Source: Acinetobacter sp. ANC 3832 (GTDB lineage Bacteria; Pseudomonadota; Gammaproteobacteria; Pseudomonadales; Moraxellaceae). Taken from it: DNA of 64,000 nucleotides. Where the stretch lies: contig NZ_NEGJ01000009.1 in the NCBI RefSeq assembly GCF_002135415.1, forward strand, positions 62,001 through 126,000. Direction: 5' to 3'. A program made the translations under genes and the position numbers. Shown here one piece after another: positions 49,133-58,682 of the stretch. The notes beneath the pieces are model-generated. The model had not been told where the DNA came from, did no database searches, and was given only the letters and a program-made list of their open reading frames with translations. Numbering within the stretch: the first letter of the stretch is position 1; every line of letters begins with the position of its first letter.

Positions 49133-49634
49133 AGTAAGTCATTTGATTATACGAAAAATTAATTATAACGAAATTAATTAACACTATAAATGAAACACAA
49201 CTATCACGAATACTTAGAAAACACTCAAACACCTGATTCTTTTATCCTCAATATTTAAATTCATCACCCTAAAATCAAAAATCACTCCAATTTTCCTTAT
49301 AGTTTCTTCAATTTTTCAGCCTCTTCCAATCCAAAATCAAAAGCCTCGCTCCTCTTATCGGTTCTATTACCATATTACAATCATCAATGATTATTAAATT
49401 ACTTCAAAAATCAAACAACCAAAACCACTCTAAACACCCCCCTCATCTTTATTCTCAACCACCATGCAACTTCACAATCGACAAACCTAAACCACCCGTT
49501 TGCACTTTTTTATGACGAATGCCATCCACCTGATAAAACCGTTCAAGCAGATGCGTCAATGCTGTTTACTTATAAGCGTATTTGTATCAAAACACCTGCT
49601 TTAGATTAATAATCTGTAAATCAAACAAGAGGGA
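49133..49634. other. Intergenic region with decayed gene remains
   Basis: No intact gene. The right half contains the histidine-kinase tail at 49455-49562. A second short frame near 49315-49370 (minus strand, ending FGLEEAEKLKKL) looks like another C-terminal scrap but is too short to assign. The rest is AT-rich and carries the abi promoter. Confidence 0.5.
49455..49562 (-). pseudogene. Remnant of a sensor histidine kinase C-terminus
   Basis: On the minus strand this reads TLTHLLERFYQVDGIRHKK-like sequence followed by TGGLGLSIVKLHGG and a stop. These are the F box and G2 box of a HisKA/HATPase_c kinase (compare ERFYRVD...GGTGLGLAIVK). The frame is blocked upstream by a TAA within two codons, so about 35 residues of an original ~450-residue kinase remain. 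The loss suggests an insertion/deletion event at this locus, perhaps the arrival of the neighbouring abi gene. Confidence 0.7.
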
Positions 49635-50114
49635 TCACTCCCCTCTCACCACACCTAATTTATTCCAAAGATCAGGCGTTAAAAAAGTCACTACCAACTT
49701 ATTTAAATCGATATATTTGACCACACCATTTAACTGCTGTTTAATCTCAGGAGTTTTCAAAATTTCCTCACCTGTAATACTACCAAGCTCCTGAAAACTC
49801 TCACCAACAGCTTGTAAACCATCAGCTTTAATCACAGCTTGCGCTTGTGTAGAACACTGTTCCGTTAAAATCCGCTGTAACGTCTGCGCTAAATTTTTAT
49901 CTAAAGCGGTTTTTTGCTCAGGCGTTACATTGCTAAAAGCTTTCAATTCAGGATGCTGTGCCAATGCAGTAAACGTCCATTGCAATACTGTGGTTTTATC
50001 TGCTTCGGTGGTCGATTTCACCAAACATTCACTGAGCTGATTGACTGCCTGCCCTGCATTGGCGAATTGCATAGCCCCCAATAAGGTCACAGCCATCAAT
50101 ACAGAACGGCTCAT
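49635..50114 (-). CDS. Exported conserved hypothetical protein
   Basis: From the ATG at 50114 this is 159 residues with a compact signal peptide (MSRSVLMAVTLLGAMQFANA, cut before GQ) and AAAGG about 10 bases upstream. A longer frame starts at 50174 but puts the signal 20 residues in. The mature domain is helical with two cysteines (ECLVKST, EQCSTQ) likely forming a disulfide. No known family; probably periplasmic. Confidence 0.65.
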   Translation of the reverse strand: MSRSVLMAVTLLGAMQFANAGQAVNQLSECLVKSTTEADKTTVLQWTFTALAQHPELKAFSNVTPEQKTALDKNLAQTLQRILTEQCSTQAQAVIKADGLQAVGESFQELGSITGEEILKTPEIKQQLNGVVKYIDLNKLVVTFLTPDLWNKLGVVRGE

Positions 50115-50292
50115 CAATGAAAACCTTTGGCGAAGAACAACAGAAATACGGTGTGACATAAGGAGAATACTCATACAAAATCAAATTCTTTGTACCACAC
50201 ATCCCCACTATTCACGTGTTATGACTCTGTAAACTGAATATCTCAAAGTTGAAACTTAAACGTGAGTAAAACTCAAAATCATCCCACTAGAT

Positions 50293-51279
50293 TTACTTTA
50301 TCTGGCTCAACAAATGCTTCGCCCCAGCATGATTTTGATTACTCGCTAAACTTTGTAAAATCGTTTTTGCACGCACCTTAGGATTCGCAAAACGACTGCT
50401 ATAACTTGGAACATTGATTAAACAACGCGCAACAAGTACACCTGATTCAGCATAAACATTGGTTCCACCTGCATTTTGCAACTTTCCAAGATTATAAGCA
50501 TATTGCGCATTATTACAGGCATTGACCTGATTTTTACCATTGGCTAAATCTCTACGTGCAACCACATAAGCTTTTAGCTGTTGTTGCTGAGGAGTTTCAA
50601 TCACTTTCTCAGGTTGTTTAATCGGTAATTCTGGAATTTGTTTTGTCTCTTTTTTGGCTTCAATATTTTTTAAAGGGACTACTTTTTCTACAACTGGAGC
50701 TGTAACTGCTTTAACCACTTGGTTATTGTTATTCTTCTTTTTAGCGACAACATTATTTGCCGAACCAATATTTTCATAGAATTTTTTACTTTCATCTAAA
50801 CTCATAATTCGAGTCTGAAGTTTCACCACACGCGTTTCATTGGCCTCATCTAATTTTCGCTCTGCAACAGGCTCAATAGACACGATCCAATTCTGTCCAT
50901 CACTCTGTACACATCGGTAAGCACCTATACCTAGTTTCACACTGCTATAGGTTGCCAATAATTTCTTCGCCCAATGATCTTTAACCAAACTCATTGAACT
51001 TTTATATACTGGAGAAAACTTACCCCCTTTGGCGGCACAATAAGCACTTAAATATTTTTTAGGATATAAAGATTGAACCTCTTTATCACCTCCATGCGCC
51101 CCCCAAGAATAAACGTATTCTTGTGCATCCCCATTTTGACCATTTAGCTTTTTTTGTGTAATTAATTCTTGAGGCGAAGCATAACTTTTAAATGAATCTA
51201 CATTCAAATGATCAAGGCTCGTACAACCATGTAAAGCAATGCCAATCCCACCAATCAGGATGAATGTTTTTAAATTCAC
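50293..51279 (-). CDS. Putative lipoprotein, unknown function
   Basis: A GTG start at 51279 gives NLKTFILIGGIGIALHGC as a lipoprotein signal with lipobox LHGC; the ATG at 51345 adds 22 residues and spoils the signal length. The mature protein has an N-terminal region with conserved Cys pairs (AAKGGKFSP, GAYRCVQ), a Lys/Val-rich linker (about 200-260) and a C-terminal helical part. Outer-membrane anchoring by lipid is inferred. It has no family I know. Confidence 0.6.
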   Translation of the reverse strand: MNLKTFILIGGIGIALHGCTSLDHLNVDSFKSYASPQELITQKKLNGQNGDAQEYVYSWGAHGGDKEVQSLYPKKYLSAYCAAKGGKFSPVYKSSMSLVKDHWAKKLLATYSSVKLGIGAYRCVQSDGQNWIVSIEPVAERKLDEANETRVVKLQTRIMSLDESKKFYENIGSANNVVAKKKNNNNQVVKAVTAPVVEKVVPLKNIEAKKETKQIPELPIKQPEKVIETPQQQQLKAYVVARRDLANGKNQVNACNNAQYAYNLGKLQNAGGTNVYAESGVLVARCLINVPSYSSRFANPKVRAKTILQSLASNQNHAGAKHLLSQIK

Positions 51280-51471
51280 AGCTCTATTCTCTATTCTTTT
51301 GAAGCTCTGAAAATATATGAAAAACAAGTAAAAGAACAGAGTCAAAATATTGATTTTATTGTTTATTTAATCATAGACAAATATGACTGATTATTTAAAA
51401 TCCACAATAAACACCAATTAAAAAACACTTAGAGTCAAAAGCATGAATTAAACAACATTTCTTGCTTTAAA

Positions 51472-52371
51472 CTATTTCAATAAATTCAAAATATGACTTA
51501 AACGAATGTGATCAAAATCCTGTTTATACACCGCATAAATTGGGGCTATACACGGCGTATCTGCATGTAAAGTTTTATAGATAATTTGCTTATTCCAAAA
51601 ATCTCGAATCGCCTCAGGAACAATCGATAAGCCAATGCCTGCTGCAATCAAATTTAAACTAGACGTTAGACGTGGTGCTTCCTGCACAATTTTCGGACTA
51701 AATCCCGCCTGATAACAACTGGCCAAAATATTATCAAACAAATCCTGACCTGCTAAACGGCGATATAACACAAAATCATAGGGCTCTAAATCTAAGATAT
51801 GAATGGCATCTTGTTGCACTGCCAGTGGATGGTTATTCGGTAAAGCCACAATTAAAGGCTCATCTAACACATGTAAACTGGTTAAACCCAAACCGATGGG
51901 TGCAGGTTTACGTAGAAAAACAATATCATTCTTTTCATTAATAATAGAGTCAATCAGAGAGCTACTGCCATCCTCTTCCAAATGAATAGAAACTGCAGAA
52001 AAGGCTTCACGAAAATTACGTAATAATGCAGGTAAAAATGGATGTAGACCCACAGAGTTGGTGAATCCAATACTCATCTGCCCTTCTAAACCTTGCGCGA
52101 TATTTTGCACTCGCTTCGGAATTGCTTGAGCATGAGCCAAGATCGTTAATGCTTCTTGGTACAAAGCCTTGCCTGCTTCCGTTACCTCAACTCCACGAGG
52201 TAACCGTTTAAGTAAAGTCGCCTTTAACTCATCTTCTAAACTTTTGATCATTCGAGTTAAAGGCGGTTGTTGCATATTTAAACGGACAGCAGCACGGGAA
52301 ATATTGCTTTCCTCTACTACAACCACAAAAGCATTCAATTTATGAATATCAATCATTCCTGCCTTACTCAT
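51472..52371 (-). CDS. LysR-family transcriptional regulator
   Basis: This 299-residue LysR protein has HTH residues in LNAFVVVVEESNISRAAVRL and a periplasmic-binding-protein-like effector domain (IGLSIVPEAIRD). It is divergent from the chromate transporter pair at 52496, so it likely controls those genes. The effector is unknown. An alternative start five codons downstream exists. Confidence 0.88.
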   Translation of the reverse strand: MSKAGMIDIHKLNAFVVVVEESNISRAAVRLNMQQPPLTRMIKSLEDELKATLLKRLPRGVEVTEAGKALYQEALTILAHAQAIPKRVQNIAQGLEGQMSIGFTNSVGLHPFLPALLRNFREAFSAVSIHLEEDGSSSLIDSIINEKNDIVFLRKPAPIGLGLTSLHVLDEPLIVALPNNHPLAVQQDAIHILDLEPYDFVLYRRLAGQDLFDNILASCYQAGFSPKIVQEAPRLTSSLNLIAAGIGLSIVPEAIRDFWNKQIIYKTLHADTPCIAPIYAVYKQDFDHIRLSHILNLLK

Positions 52372-52495
52372 ACTTTATTGATATGGATCACAGCAAAAAT
52401 AGCATTTTTCAACATATCTAAACAAGCGCATACTCGCCTCAAGATTTAATCAAACACACGATTTTCATCCAAGCAAAACATATATGAGGCGAAGC

Positions 52496-53077
52496 ATGAA
52501 TACTGAAGCAATTCCAATGGAACACTTACAAGATATTCCAGATTGCAAAGCTTTATTTTCAGGTTTTATGAAACTTGGCTTAATGGGTTTTGGCGGGGTA
52601 TTACCTTTAGCGCATCGCTTAATTGTTGAAGATCAAAAGTGGCTTAATGCTGAAGAATTTACCAATTTATTGGGCGTTTGCCAAATCCTCCCTGGCGGTA
52701 ATATTGTCAACATGGCAGTAGCAATTGGTTATGATTTTCAAGGTATTAAAGGCGCAATCAGTGCCGTCTTTGGATTAATGCTAGCACCAACTATTATCGT
52801 GATTAGCTTATATCAACTTTATGCACAATTTCAGTCAATTCCAACTGTAAAACATATGATTGAGGGTTTAGCTGCTGCAGCAGCAGGTTTGTTATTTGCG
52901 ACGGGTCTAAAAATGCTTAAACCGATTATGAAAAAAAAGCTGACCTACTTCACTATCGCATTAACCATCATTTTTATGTTGTTGATTAAGCTGCCATTGG
53001 CACTGACTTTAGTGATTTTAATGGGCATAAACATGATGATTCTTATGGCTCAACAACCTAAAAAAACACAGGAGTAA
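52496..53077 (+). CDS. Chromate transporter, N-terminal-type half (short CHR)
   Basis: From the ATG at 52496 (GAGG 7 bases upstream) this 193-residue protein holds one CHR domain: FMKLGLMGFGGVLPLAHR, CQILPGGNIVNMAVAIG, and GPxGG-like helices. Together with the next gene it forms a split, two-subunit CHR-type transporter, which exports chromate. The pair are 4 bases apart. Confidence 0.85.
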   Translation: MNTEAIPMEHLQDIPDCKALFSGFMKLGLMGFGGVLPLAHRLIVEDQKWLNAEEFTNLLGVCQILPGGNIVNMAVAIGYDFQGIKGAISAVFGLMLAPTIIVISLYQLYAQFQSIPTVKHMIEGLAAAAAGLLFATGLKMLKPIMKKKLTYFTIALTIIFMLLIKLPLALTLVILMGINMMILMAQQPKKTQE

Positions 53078-53081
53078 AAAC

Positions 53082-53603
53082 ATGCTTTATCTTCTCGTTG
53101 CCCTAGCTCTTGTTTTTACTCAACTTTCATTGTTGGCTTTTGGGGGTGGTAATGCCATTTTACCCGAGATGCAATATCAGGTCGTGACTGTACATCAATG
53201 GATGACAGCTGAGCAATTCAGCTCCATGTTTGCCATGGCACAAGCCGCTCCGGGACCGAATATGATGATTGTGCCCTTGGTCGGCTGGCATGTCGCAGGA
53301 CCAATGGGTTTACTGGTCACCTCTTTAGCGAAGTTTGGACCATCATCAATCATTACCATCTTTGCACTTAAATTTTGGAATAGCTTTAAAGACAATCCTT
53401 TGCGTACCAAATTTGAAAAAGCATTGAAACCGATTACCGTGGGATTGGTTTTGGTCAGTGCATGGATTATTGCAGGCGCTTCTGCACAGAATGTTTTATT
53501 GGTTGTTATTGTCGCTGTGGTCGCTTGCCTAAGTTTATTTAGAAATGTTCACCCAGTTTGGTTAATGCTAATTGGAGCAGGAACAGGAGCCCTATTTTTA
53601 TAA
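53082..53603 (+). CDS. Chromate transporter, C-terminal-type half (short CHR)
   Basis: This 173-residue CHR domain has LAFGGGNAILPEMQYQVV, AQAAPGPNMMIVPLVGW and six helices. It is the partner of the preceding gene, in the inverted arrangement usual for short CHR pairs. Its role as an inner-membrane chromate efflux subunit is a family assignment; the substrate might be another anion. Confidence 0.87.
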   Translation: MLYLLVALALVFTQLSLLAFGGGNAILPEMQYQVVTVHQWMTAEQFSSMFAMAQAAPGPNMMIVPLVGWHVAGPMGLLVTSLAKFGPSSIITIFALKFWNSFKDNPLRTKFEKALKPITVGLVLVSAWIIAGASAQNVLLVVIVAVVACLSLFRNVHPVWLMLIGAGTGALFL

Positions 53604-53636
53604 AGGATATGAAAGAAGTATCTTGCATAAAAAAAA

Positions 53637-53651
53637 CCCGCGATTTGCGGG
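53637..53651 (+). terminator. Rho-independent terminator of the chromate pair
   Basis: A stem, CCCGC / GCGGG, with loop GATTT and a following CTCTTTTTT lies between convergent genes. Confidence 0.7.
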
Positions 53652-53669
53652 CTCTTTTTTATATTAGAT

Positions 53670-54866
53670 TTAATCTTTAAGAACTGCCTCAAAAGCTTTT
53701 AAACGCTTATAAATAGAAAGTAATTCAATAATTGTTTTCCATGAACTAACCAAATACTGAAAGGATTCACGAACTTTATCAAAGACATTACCAATCTGAT
53801 TCAGCAAACCTAAAGTCATTGTTCCTGCTGCAATAGATGGGAATAAGACAACTAGACTGAATAAAACATCCAGCTGTGCATACCAAGTGCTGACTAAATT
53901 AAAATAGGCATAATGAAAATACAGACGGAAATAGTTTTTACGTACACTGCTAAATAATTCTTTTAACGTCTGTGGTTGTGCTCGCTCTTCATAATCTTCA
54001 CCATAAACCAACTCTTTACGATATGCGGCTTCAACTTTTTGATTATTAAATTCTAAACCTGGTAATTTAATCCCGACACCCATTAATAATGCTGTACCAA
54101 AAACGGCCCATCCTACAGCAGCCCAAACCAAAGAATATTTTATTTCACCGATAATCGGCAATATAGGGACATGTTCGGATAATTGAATAAGTACAGGTAA
54201 AAAGGCAATTAAAATCATAATTGCTTTAATAAAGCTGACTCCAAGTGCTTCCAAGGTTGTAGCAAAGCGCATGGTATCTTCCTGCACACGCTGTGAAGCA
54301 CCCTCAATAACACGTAATTGTGACCAATGTTCCGTATAATATTCATTCATTGCAGTACGCCAACGGAAAATATAATGGCTAACAAAAAATGAATTAATCA
54401 CTGCAACTGTAACCGCAACCATTGCAATTAAAAGAAACGTTAAGGTTCCCATATATAATTGCTGAATATCTCCACCACCACTGCTGAGCATTTTCTGAAT
54501 TAAATCCCAGAATGGACCATACCAAGCATTAATAGAAACACTGACTTGTACACTAAACCAAATATTAAATAAAATAAATGCAGAGCCCCAAACAGACCAT
54601 CTTTGCCATGGATTGGTTGATTTTATTTTCCAAAAGGTAGCAAAAATGGCAGTTGAAATGAAGAACCATAAATAGAACCAAATAAACTGTGCTGACCAAA
54701 AACGGCTGACACTAATAGGCAACTCAGCCGTTGCATAATCTGCTGGAAAACCAATAAACGTCCCCCATGAATTACCGCCTGAATACCACAATGCAAGGTT
54801 AATAAAAAACCACAACACAAATGAACTAAAAAACCACTTAGGATTTGGAAAAAAGGACTTAAACAT
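53670..54866 (-). CDS. sbmA: SbmA/BacA-like peptide transporter
   Basis: This 398-residue inner-membrane protein has about eight helices and the SbmA/BacA signature: [32 protein letters not shown], and [13 protein letters not shown] with the [14 protein letters not shown] loop typical of the ABC-like transmembrane unit without an ATPase. It imports peptide antibiotics such as microcin B17 and bleomycin by proton drive. The C-terminus ([17 protein letters not shown]) fits the family. A peptide importer is notable in a genome with a candidate microcin exporter at 0.8-9.6 kb, though no direct link is shown. Confidence 0.9.
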   Translation of the reverse strand: MFKSFFPNPKWFFSSFVLWFFINLALWYSGGNSWGTFIGFPADYATAELPISVSRFWSAQFIWFYLWFFISTAIFATFWKIKSTNPWQRWSVWGSAFILFNIWFSVQVSVSINAWYGPFWDLIQKMLSSGGGDIQQLYMGTLTFLLIAMVAVTVAVINSFFVSHYIFRWRTAMNEYYTEHWSQLRVIEGASQRVQEDTMRFATTLEALGVSFIKAIMILIAFLPVLIQLSEHVPILPIIGEIKYSLVWAAVGWAVFGTALLMGVGIKLPGLEFNNQKVEAAYRKELVYGEDYEERAQPQTLKELFSSVRKNYFRLYFHYAYFNLVSTWYAQLDVLFSLVVLFPSIAAGTMTLGLLNQIGNVFDKVRESFQYLVSSWKTIIELLSIYKRLKAFEAVLKD

Positions 54867-55238
54867 TTAGCTTGGCTTTCCTTAAATATTATTTTGGCTA
54901 TGCTATGCCTTTGATACTAATCCTAAAAACTTAAGTTTGCTTAAGTAGTTGTTATCTTTTTGATAATTTTTCGATTGTTCTATTCTATTTCTGTAACCAA
55001 ACTTGACTTAATCATCAGATAAATCCATTAAAAACTCACTTCATCATTGCAATCTAATTTTATAAAATTTAAATAATCGTGATGATTTAAATCTTATTGA
55101 CAGAAGCATCAACGCCTAAAAAATCGAATAAGAAACTACGACTAAAGATTCAATCCTCTGCCTTAAAAACATTCATTGCTTATGCTATTTTTTAATCGAT
55201 AACTTGCAAAAATTATTATTCTATCGAGGGTTTAATCT
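54867..55238. other. Intergenic region between sbmA and the DJ-1-like gene
   Basis: No gene is seen in these 372 bases. An operator-like inverted repeat ACTTAAG-TTTG-CTTAAGT is at 54929-54946, upstream of the sbmA start (minus strand). The remainder is AT-rich with candidate promoters that are not decisive. Confidence 0.5.
54929..54946. promoter_or_regulatory. Inverted repeat upstream of sbmA
   Basis: ACTTAAG and CTTAAGT are separated by TTTG, about 63 bases before the sbmA start. It could be a regulator site, since dimeric regulators often bind such symmetric repeats. Confidence 0.3.
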
Positions 55239-55817
55239 ATGTCTAAACAAGTTTTAATGTTGGTTGGCGATTATGCAGAAGACTATGAAACCATGGTGCC
55301 ATATCAGTTTCTCACTGGCTTAGGCTATACCGTACACGCAGTCTGTCCAGACAAAAAAGTTGGGGACACTATTGCTACAGCGATTCATGATTTTGAAGGT
55401 GACCAAACGTATAGTGAGAAACGTGGTCATAACTTTGCAATTAATTATGATTTCTCAACTGTAAATACAAACGATTATGTCGGTTTAGTGATTCCAGGTG
55501 GGCGTTCGCCTGAATATTTACGTATGAATGACCGTGTTATTGAAATCGTACGTGAATTTGATGCTGCCAAAAAACCAATTGCTTCAGTTTGTCATGGTGC
55601 GCAACTTCTAGCTGCGGCTGATATACTGAAAGGTCGATTATGCTCTGCTTACCCTGCCTGTGCTGCGGAAGTAAAACTTGCAGGCGGTCAATATGCAGAT
55701 ATTCCTGTGACAGATGCAGTGACCGATGGTCATCTAGTGACAGCGCCTGCTTGGCCTGCTCACCCTGCTTGGATGGCTCAATTTATCAAAGCGTTAGGCG
55801 CAACAATTACTCTTTAA
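55239..55817 (+). CDS. DJ-1/PfpI family protein
   Basis: This 192-residue protein has the DJ-1/PfpI fold: the nucleophile elbow [16 protein letters not shown] with cysteine about residue 118 and the acidic [12 protein letters not shown] start. It may be a deglycase, chaperone or amidohydrolase. Monocistronic. Confidence 0.88.
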   Translation: MSKQVLMLVGDYAEDYETMVPYQFLTGLGYTVHAVCPDKKVGDTIATAIHDFEGDQTYSEKRGHNFAINYDFSTVNTNDYVGLVIPGGRSPEYLRMNDRVIEIVREFDAAKKPIASVCHGAQLLAAADILKGRLCSAYPACAAEVKLAGGQYADIPVTDAVTDGHLVTAPAWPAHPAWMAQFIKALGATITL

Positions 55818-55904
55818 AATAAATAATGATCATAAAGTTTCTTTTGATTTTATGATCATTCTAAGCTCATTTTGAATAATTCATATTTTTTTCCAATCGT
55901 TCAA

Positions 55905-56411
55905 TTAGCCCATATCTTTACAACGTAATTCATAATACTCCGCCTTTGGCAGATGATTCTTTACACCATCTCTTTTCAACGTTTCTAATAATTCATCAGC
56001 TTTTGAAACCCTACATTTTGCTTGTTTGGCATAATCTTGAATTTCTTTTAAATCTTTGGTTTTTTCAAAATAAATACTACCACCAGGGGCAATGCAACAG
56101 CCCACCCACTGAGTAAAGTATTCCTCCTCAAGTACCACAACCTTTTGCCCTTTAAAACTTAAAGGTTTATGTACTAAATAAGTGTCATATACTAAGTCGA
56201 CACGTAATGCTTCTGGTTTTTTATGGATATATCCTTCGACTTTTAAATCTCTTAAGAATGATCCAATTTGCTCAGCACGTTGTTCAATATCATCATTATG
56301 CAGACTATATGCATCTGCCATTTTATTTTGAATTGCTGTATCTGGGCTTAAAGAACATGCAGATAAAATACAGCAAAATATTAGAGTGATTTTTTCATTA
56401 TTAACCATCAT
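55905..56411 (-). CDS. Putative lipoprotein, unknown function
   Basis: This 168-residue protein has a short signal ending in the lipobox LSAC, then a polar acidic domain with paired Cys (QWVGCCIAPGG; later AKCRVS and ELRCKDM). It probably anchors to the outer membrane. Starts MMVNNEK; a start one codon later is possible. No family recognised. Confidence 0.65.
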   Translation of the reverse strand: MMVNNEKITLIFCCILSACSLSPDTAIQNKMADAYSLHNDDIEQRAEQIGSFLRDLKVEGYIHKKPEALRVDLVYDTYLVHKPLSFKGQKVVVLEEEYFTQWVGCCIAPGGSIYFEKTKDLKEIQDYAKQAKCRVSKADELLETLKRDGVKNHLPKAEYYELRCKDMG

Positions 56412-56439
56412 TTTTTAATATTTGAATATTAATAATTCA

Positions 56440-56516
56440 ATACGTTTCTTGCAAAAACCTCTTTATTCCACCTTCAAACAGAAAAATAAAGAAGTTTTGA
56501 ATATTTACCTAAGATG
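56440..56516 (+). repeat. Dispersed hairpin repeat, copy 2
   Basis: GCAAAAACCTCTTTA followed by a matching TAAAGAAGT arm and ATATTTACCTAA corresponds to the sequence at 17059-17135 (GCAAAACTTCTTTA, TAAAGAAGT, ACTTATCTAA). The stems pair with one G-U. It lies in the gap between the lipoprotein and glpK. Confidence 0.5.
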
Positions 56517-56525
56517 TCCCACATA

Positions 56526-58007
56526 TTAAGAAGATTTCGTTCGACTCAATGCATCATTCCATTGATGTAAATGTTGTGCTCGCTGATCTTCATTCATATT
56601 GGGTTCAAAAGCTCGATCGAGTTGCCAAGATTCTGCAATTTGCTTCAAATCACTAAATAAACCAACTCTTAGACCTGCCATAGCTGCTGCACCCCATGCT
56701 GTAGATTCCAGCATTTTAGGACGCAGTACAGGCACATTTAAAATATCTGCTTGAAACTGCATAAGCATATCATTTTGACTTGCACCACCATCCACACGTA
56801 ATTCTTTTAATGGTTTATCAATATCAGATTGCATAGCTGTTAATACATCAGAAACTTGAAAAGCAATTGCTTCTAACGCAGCACGTGCAATATGTGCTTT
56901 ATTTGTCCCTCTAGACATGCCACATAATAATGCACGTGCCTCACTGTCCCAATGTGGCGCACCTAAACCTGTAAATGCAGGGACGAGAACGACACCATCA
57001 GTATCTTTAACTTGGCAAGCGAGTTTTTCAACTTCAGCACTATTTTTGATAATACCTAAACCATCACGTAACCATTGCACAATTGCCCCTGCCATAAAAA
57101 CGCTCCCTTCTAGCGCATAATGACTGTTATTTTGACAATTCCAAGCCAAAGTCGTGAGTAGCTGATTTTTACTGTATTGAATTTCAGAACCTGTATTAAA
57201 CAGCATAAAACACCCCGTACCATAGGTGTTTTTCGCTGTACCAACTTCAAAACAAGACTGCCCAAACAGTGCAGATTGTTGATCTCCCAATATCCCTGCA
57301 ATTGGAATCTCAGCCCCCAATAAACCCGTTGCTGTATTGGCAATATAAGCATCTGAGCTGATAATTTTAGGCAATACACTTTTTGGAATATCAAATATTT
57401 CTAATAAAGCATCATCCCATTGCTGAGTTTTCAGATTCATTAACATCGTTCTTGAAGCATTACTCGCTTCTATAACATGTTCAGCACCTTGGGTTAAATT
57501 CCAAATGAGCCAACTGTCAATGGTGCCAAAAGCAACATGCCCTTGATTGGCTAAAGTTCTTAAGCCATCCACATTTTCCAGTAACCACACCAACTTTCCT
57601 GCACTGAAATATGGGTCAATTCGTAAACCTGTGGTTTGATGAATTTGCTGTGATAAATTTTTCTGTAAAAGTTGATTACACCACTCAACAGCTCTACGGT
57701 CTTGCCAGACAATTGCAGGTGCGAGTGGTCGCCCTGTGCGTTTATCCCAAACCACTGTTGTTTCTCGTTGATTGGTAAGCCCCAATGCTTTAATGTCTTT
57801 CGCCAATAAGCGAGCTGATGCAATGGCTTGTTGAACGACTGCAATTTGTGTCGTCCAAATTTCTTGTGCATCTTGTTCAACCCAACCTGAATGGGGGGTT
57901 TTTATCTGGATTTCTCGCTGAGCACTTGCATGAACTTTTCCATGTTCATCAAAGATAATTGCTCGGCTAGATGTCGTTCCTTGATCGAGTGCAAGTAAAT
58001 AGCTCAT
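56526..58007 (-). CDS. glpK: Glycerol kinase
   Basis: This 493-residue FGGY kinase starts MSYLLALDQGTTSSRAIIFD, with the AIVWQDRRAVEWC catalytic region and GALEAIAFQVSDVLTAM, and LRVDGGASQNDMLMQF near the C-terminus. It phosphorylates glycerol with ATP. It is upstream-divergent from ssrA; no glpF or glpD is adjacent in the window. Confidence 0.95.
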   Translation of the reverse strand: MSYLLALDQGTTSSRAIIFDEHGKVHASAQREIQIKTPHSGWVEQDAQEIWTTQIAVVQQAIASARLLAKDIKALGLTNQRETTVVWDKRTGRPLAPAIVWQDRRAVEWCNQLLQKNLSQQIHQTTGLRIDPYFSAGKLVWLLENVDGLRTLANQGHVAFGTIDSWLIWNLTQGAEHVIEASNASRTMLMNLKTQQWDDALLEIFDIPKSVLPKIISSDAYIANTATGLLGAEIPIAGILGDQQSALFGQSCFEVGTAKNTYGTGCFMLFNTGSEIQYSKNQLLTTLAWNCQNNSHYALEGSVFMAGAIVQWLRDGLGIIKNSAEVEKLACQVKDTDGVVLVPAFTGLGAPHWDSEARALLCGMSRGTNKAHIARAALEAIAFQVSDVLTAMQSDIDKPLKELRVDGGASQNDMLMQFQADILNVPVLRPKMLESTAWGAAAMAGLRVGLFSDLKQIAESWQLDRAFEPNMNEDQRAQHLHQWNDALSRTKSS

Positions 58008-58094
58008 CTTTTTTATTTTTACTCTTGAAAAAAGTGATATTGGTGCAATTATGTAATTAATCGCCTCTTGTTGTATAGATGCTTATAAATTACA

Positions 58095-58122
58095 TAGTAA
58101 TTTTCTATATTTATGCTAAGAT
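58095..58122 (+). promoter_or_regulatory. Candidate ssrA promoter
   Basis: An extended -10 element (TGCTAAGAT, 58115-58122) lies 14 bases before the mature tmRNA 5' end. The -35 (TAGTAA at 58095-58100) is weak. The position and extended -10 make it plausible. Confidence 0.4.
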
Positions 58123-58135
58123 GCGACTGTACTTT

Positions 58136-58494
58136 GGGGATGTTCCTGGCTTCGACGCTGGTGATGAAACTCATAGATGCATGCCGAGAGCGCATTTTCT
58201 CTCGTAAATCAAATTTGCATTTTTTAGTCGCAAACGACGAATCATACGCTCTAGCTGCCTAAGGGCAGCTTGTCCGCCTCTCCGAATACTTGTGGTTAGA
58301 GAGACCGACTGAAGCGCACGCACACAAGTCCGTATTAAAGCCACGCCTCGGGGCTTTGTACTAAATCTAGAGGATCGCCTTAGTACCCTGTTCGTCGGGT
58401 CACAACGGGTTAAAATAATTGACGATATCTAAGCATGTAGTATTCTCGAGCGTAGTGCTGGCGGACGCGGGTTCGACTCCCGCCATCTCCACCA
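58136..58494 (+). ncRNA. ssrA: tmRNA (ssrA)
   Basis: The 359-base gene starts GGGGATGTTCCTGGCTTCGA and ends in the tRNA-like T-arm GTTCGACTCCCGCCATCTCC and ACCA. The first 7 bases pair with the 3' acceptor sequence. The tag reading frame starts at the resume codon GCA (58230) and reads ANDESYALAA up to TAA (58260-58262), the usual Acinetobacter-like tag. With SmpB it rescues stalled ribosomes. The 3' end is a known integration site, and an integrase follows. Confidence 0.97.
58460..58494 (+). other. Probable attachment site (left end) at the ssrA 3' end
   Basis: The last bases of ssrA (T-arm and acceptor) form the usual tmRNA integration target, and a tyrosine integrase gene begins 189 bases downstream. 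The second direct copy is not found in the rest of the window, so the element continues past the right edge. Confidence 0.6.
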
Positions 58495-58539
58495 AAACAC
58501 TAACTTTATATACACGAATATGAGTGAATATAAAGTGGA

Positions 58540-58572
58540 AAGGCTTAATCCTCAAGGGTTAAGCCTTTTTTT
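58540..58572 (+). terminator. Rho-independent terminator after ssrA
   Basis: A 12-bp stem, AAGGCTTAATCC / GGGTTAAGCCTT with a G-U pair, is followed by seven T residues. It ends the ssrA transcript before the integrase gene. Confidence 0.8.
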
Positions 58573-58682
58573 ATGCCTGTATATAACTTTTTATAATGGT
58601 ATACAATGTATGCTTCTATGTATAGTCTTGTGTATAATCTGAGTTAGGTTGATTATCACTATACAAGAAGTAAAGTAATACC

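Noticed and set aside
52496..53603. Split chromate transporter as a frameshifted gene
   Set aside because: Both halves have own starts, a ribosome site and complete CHR domains; paired short CHR genes are a normal form.
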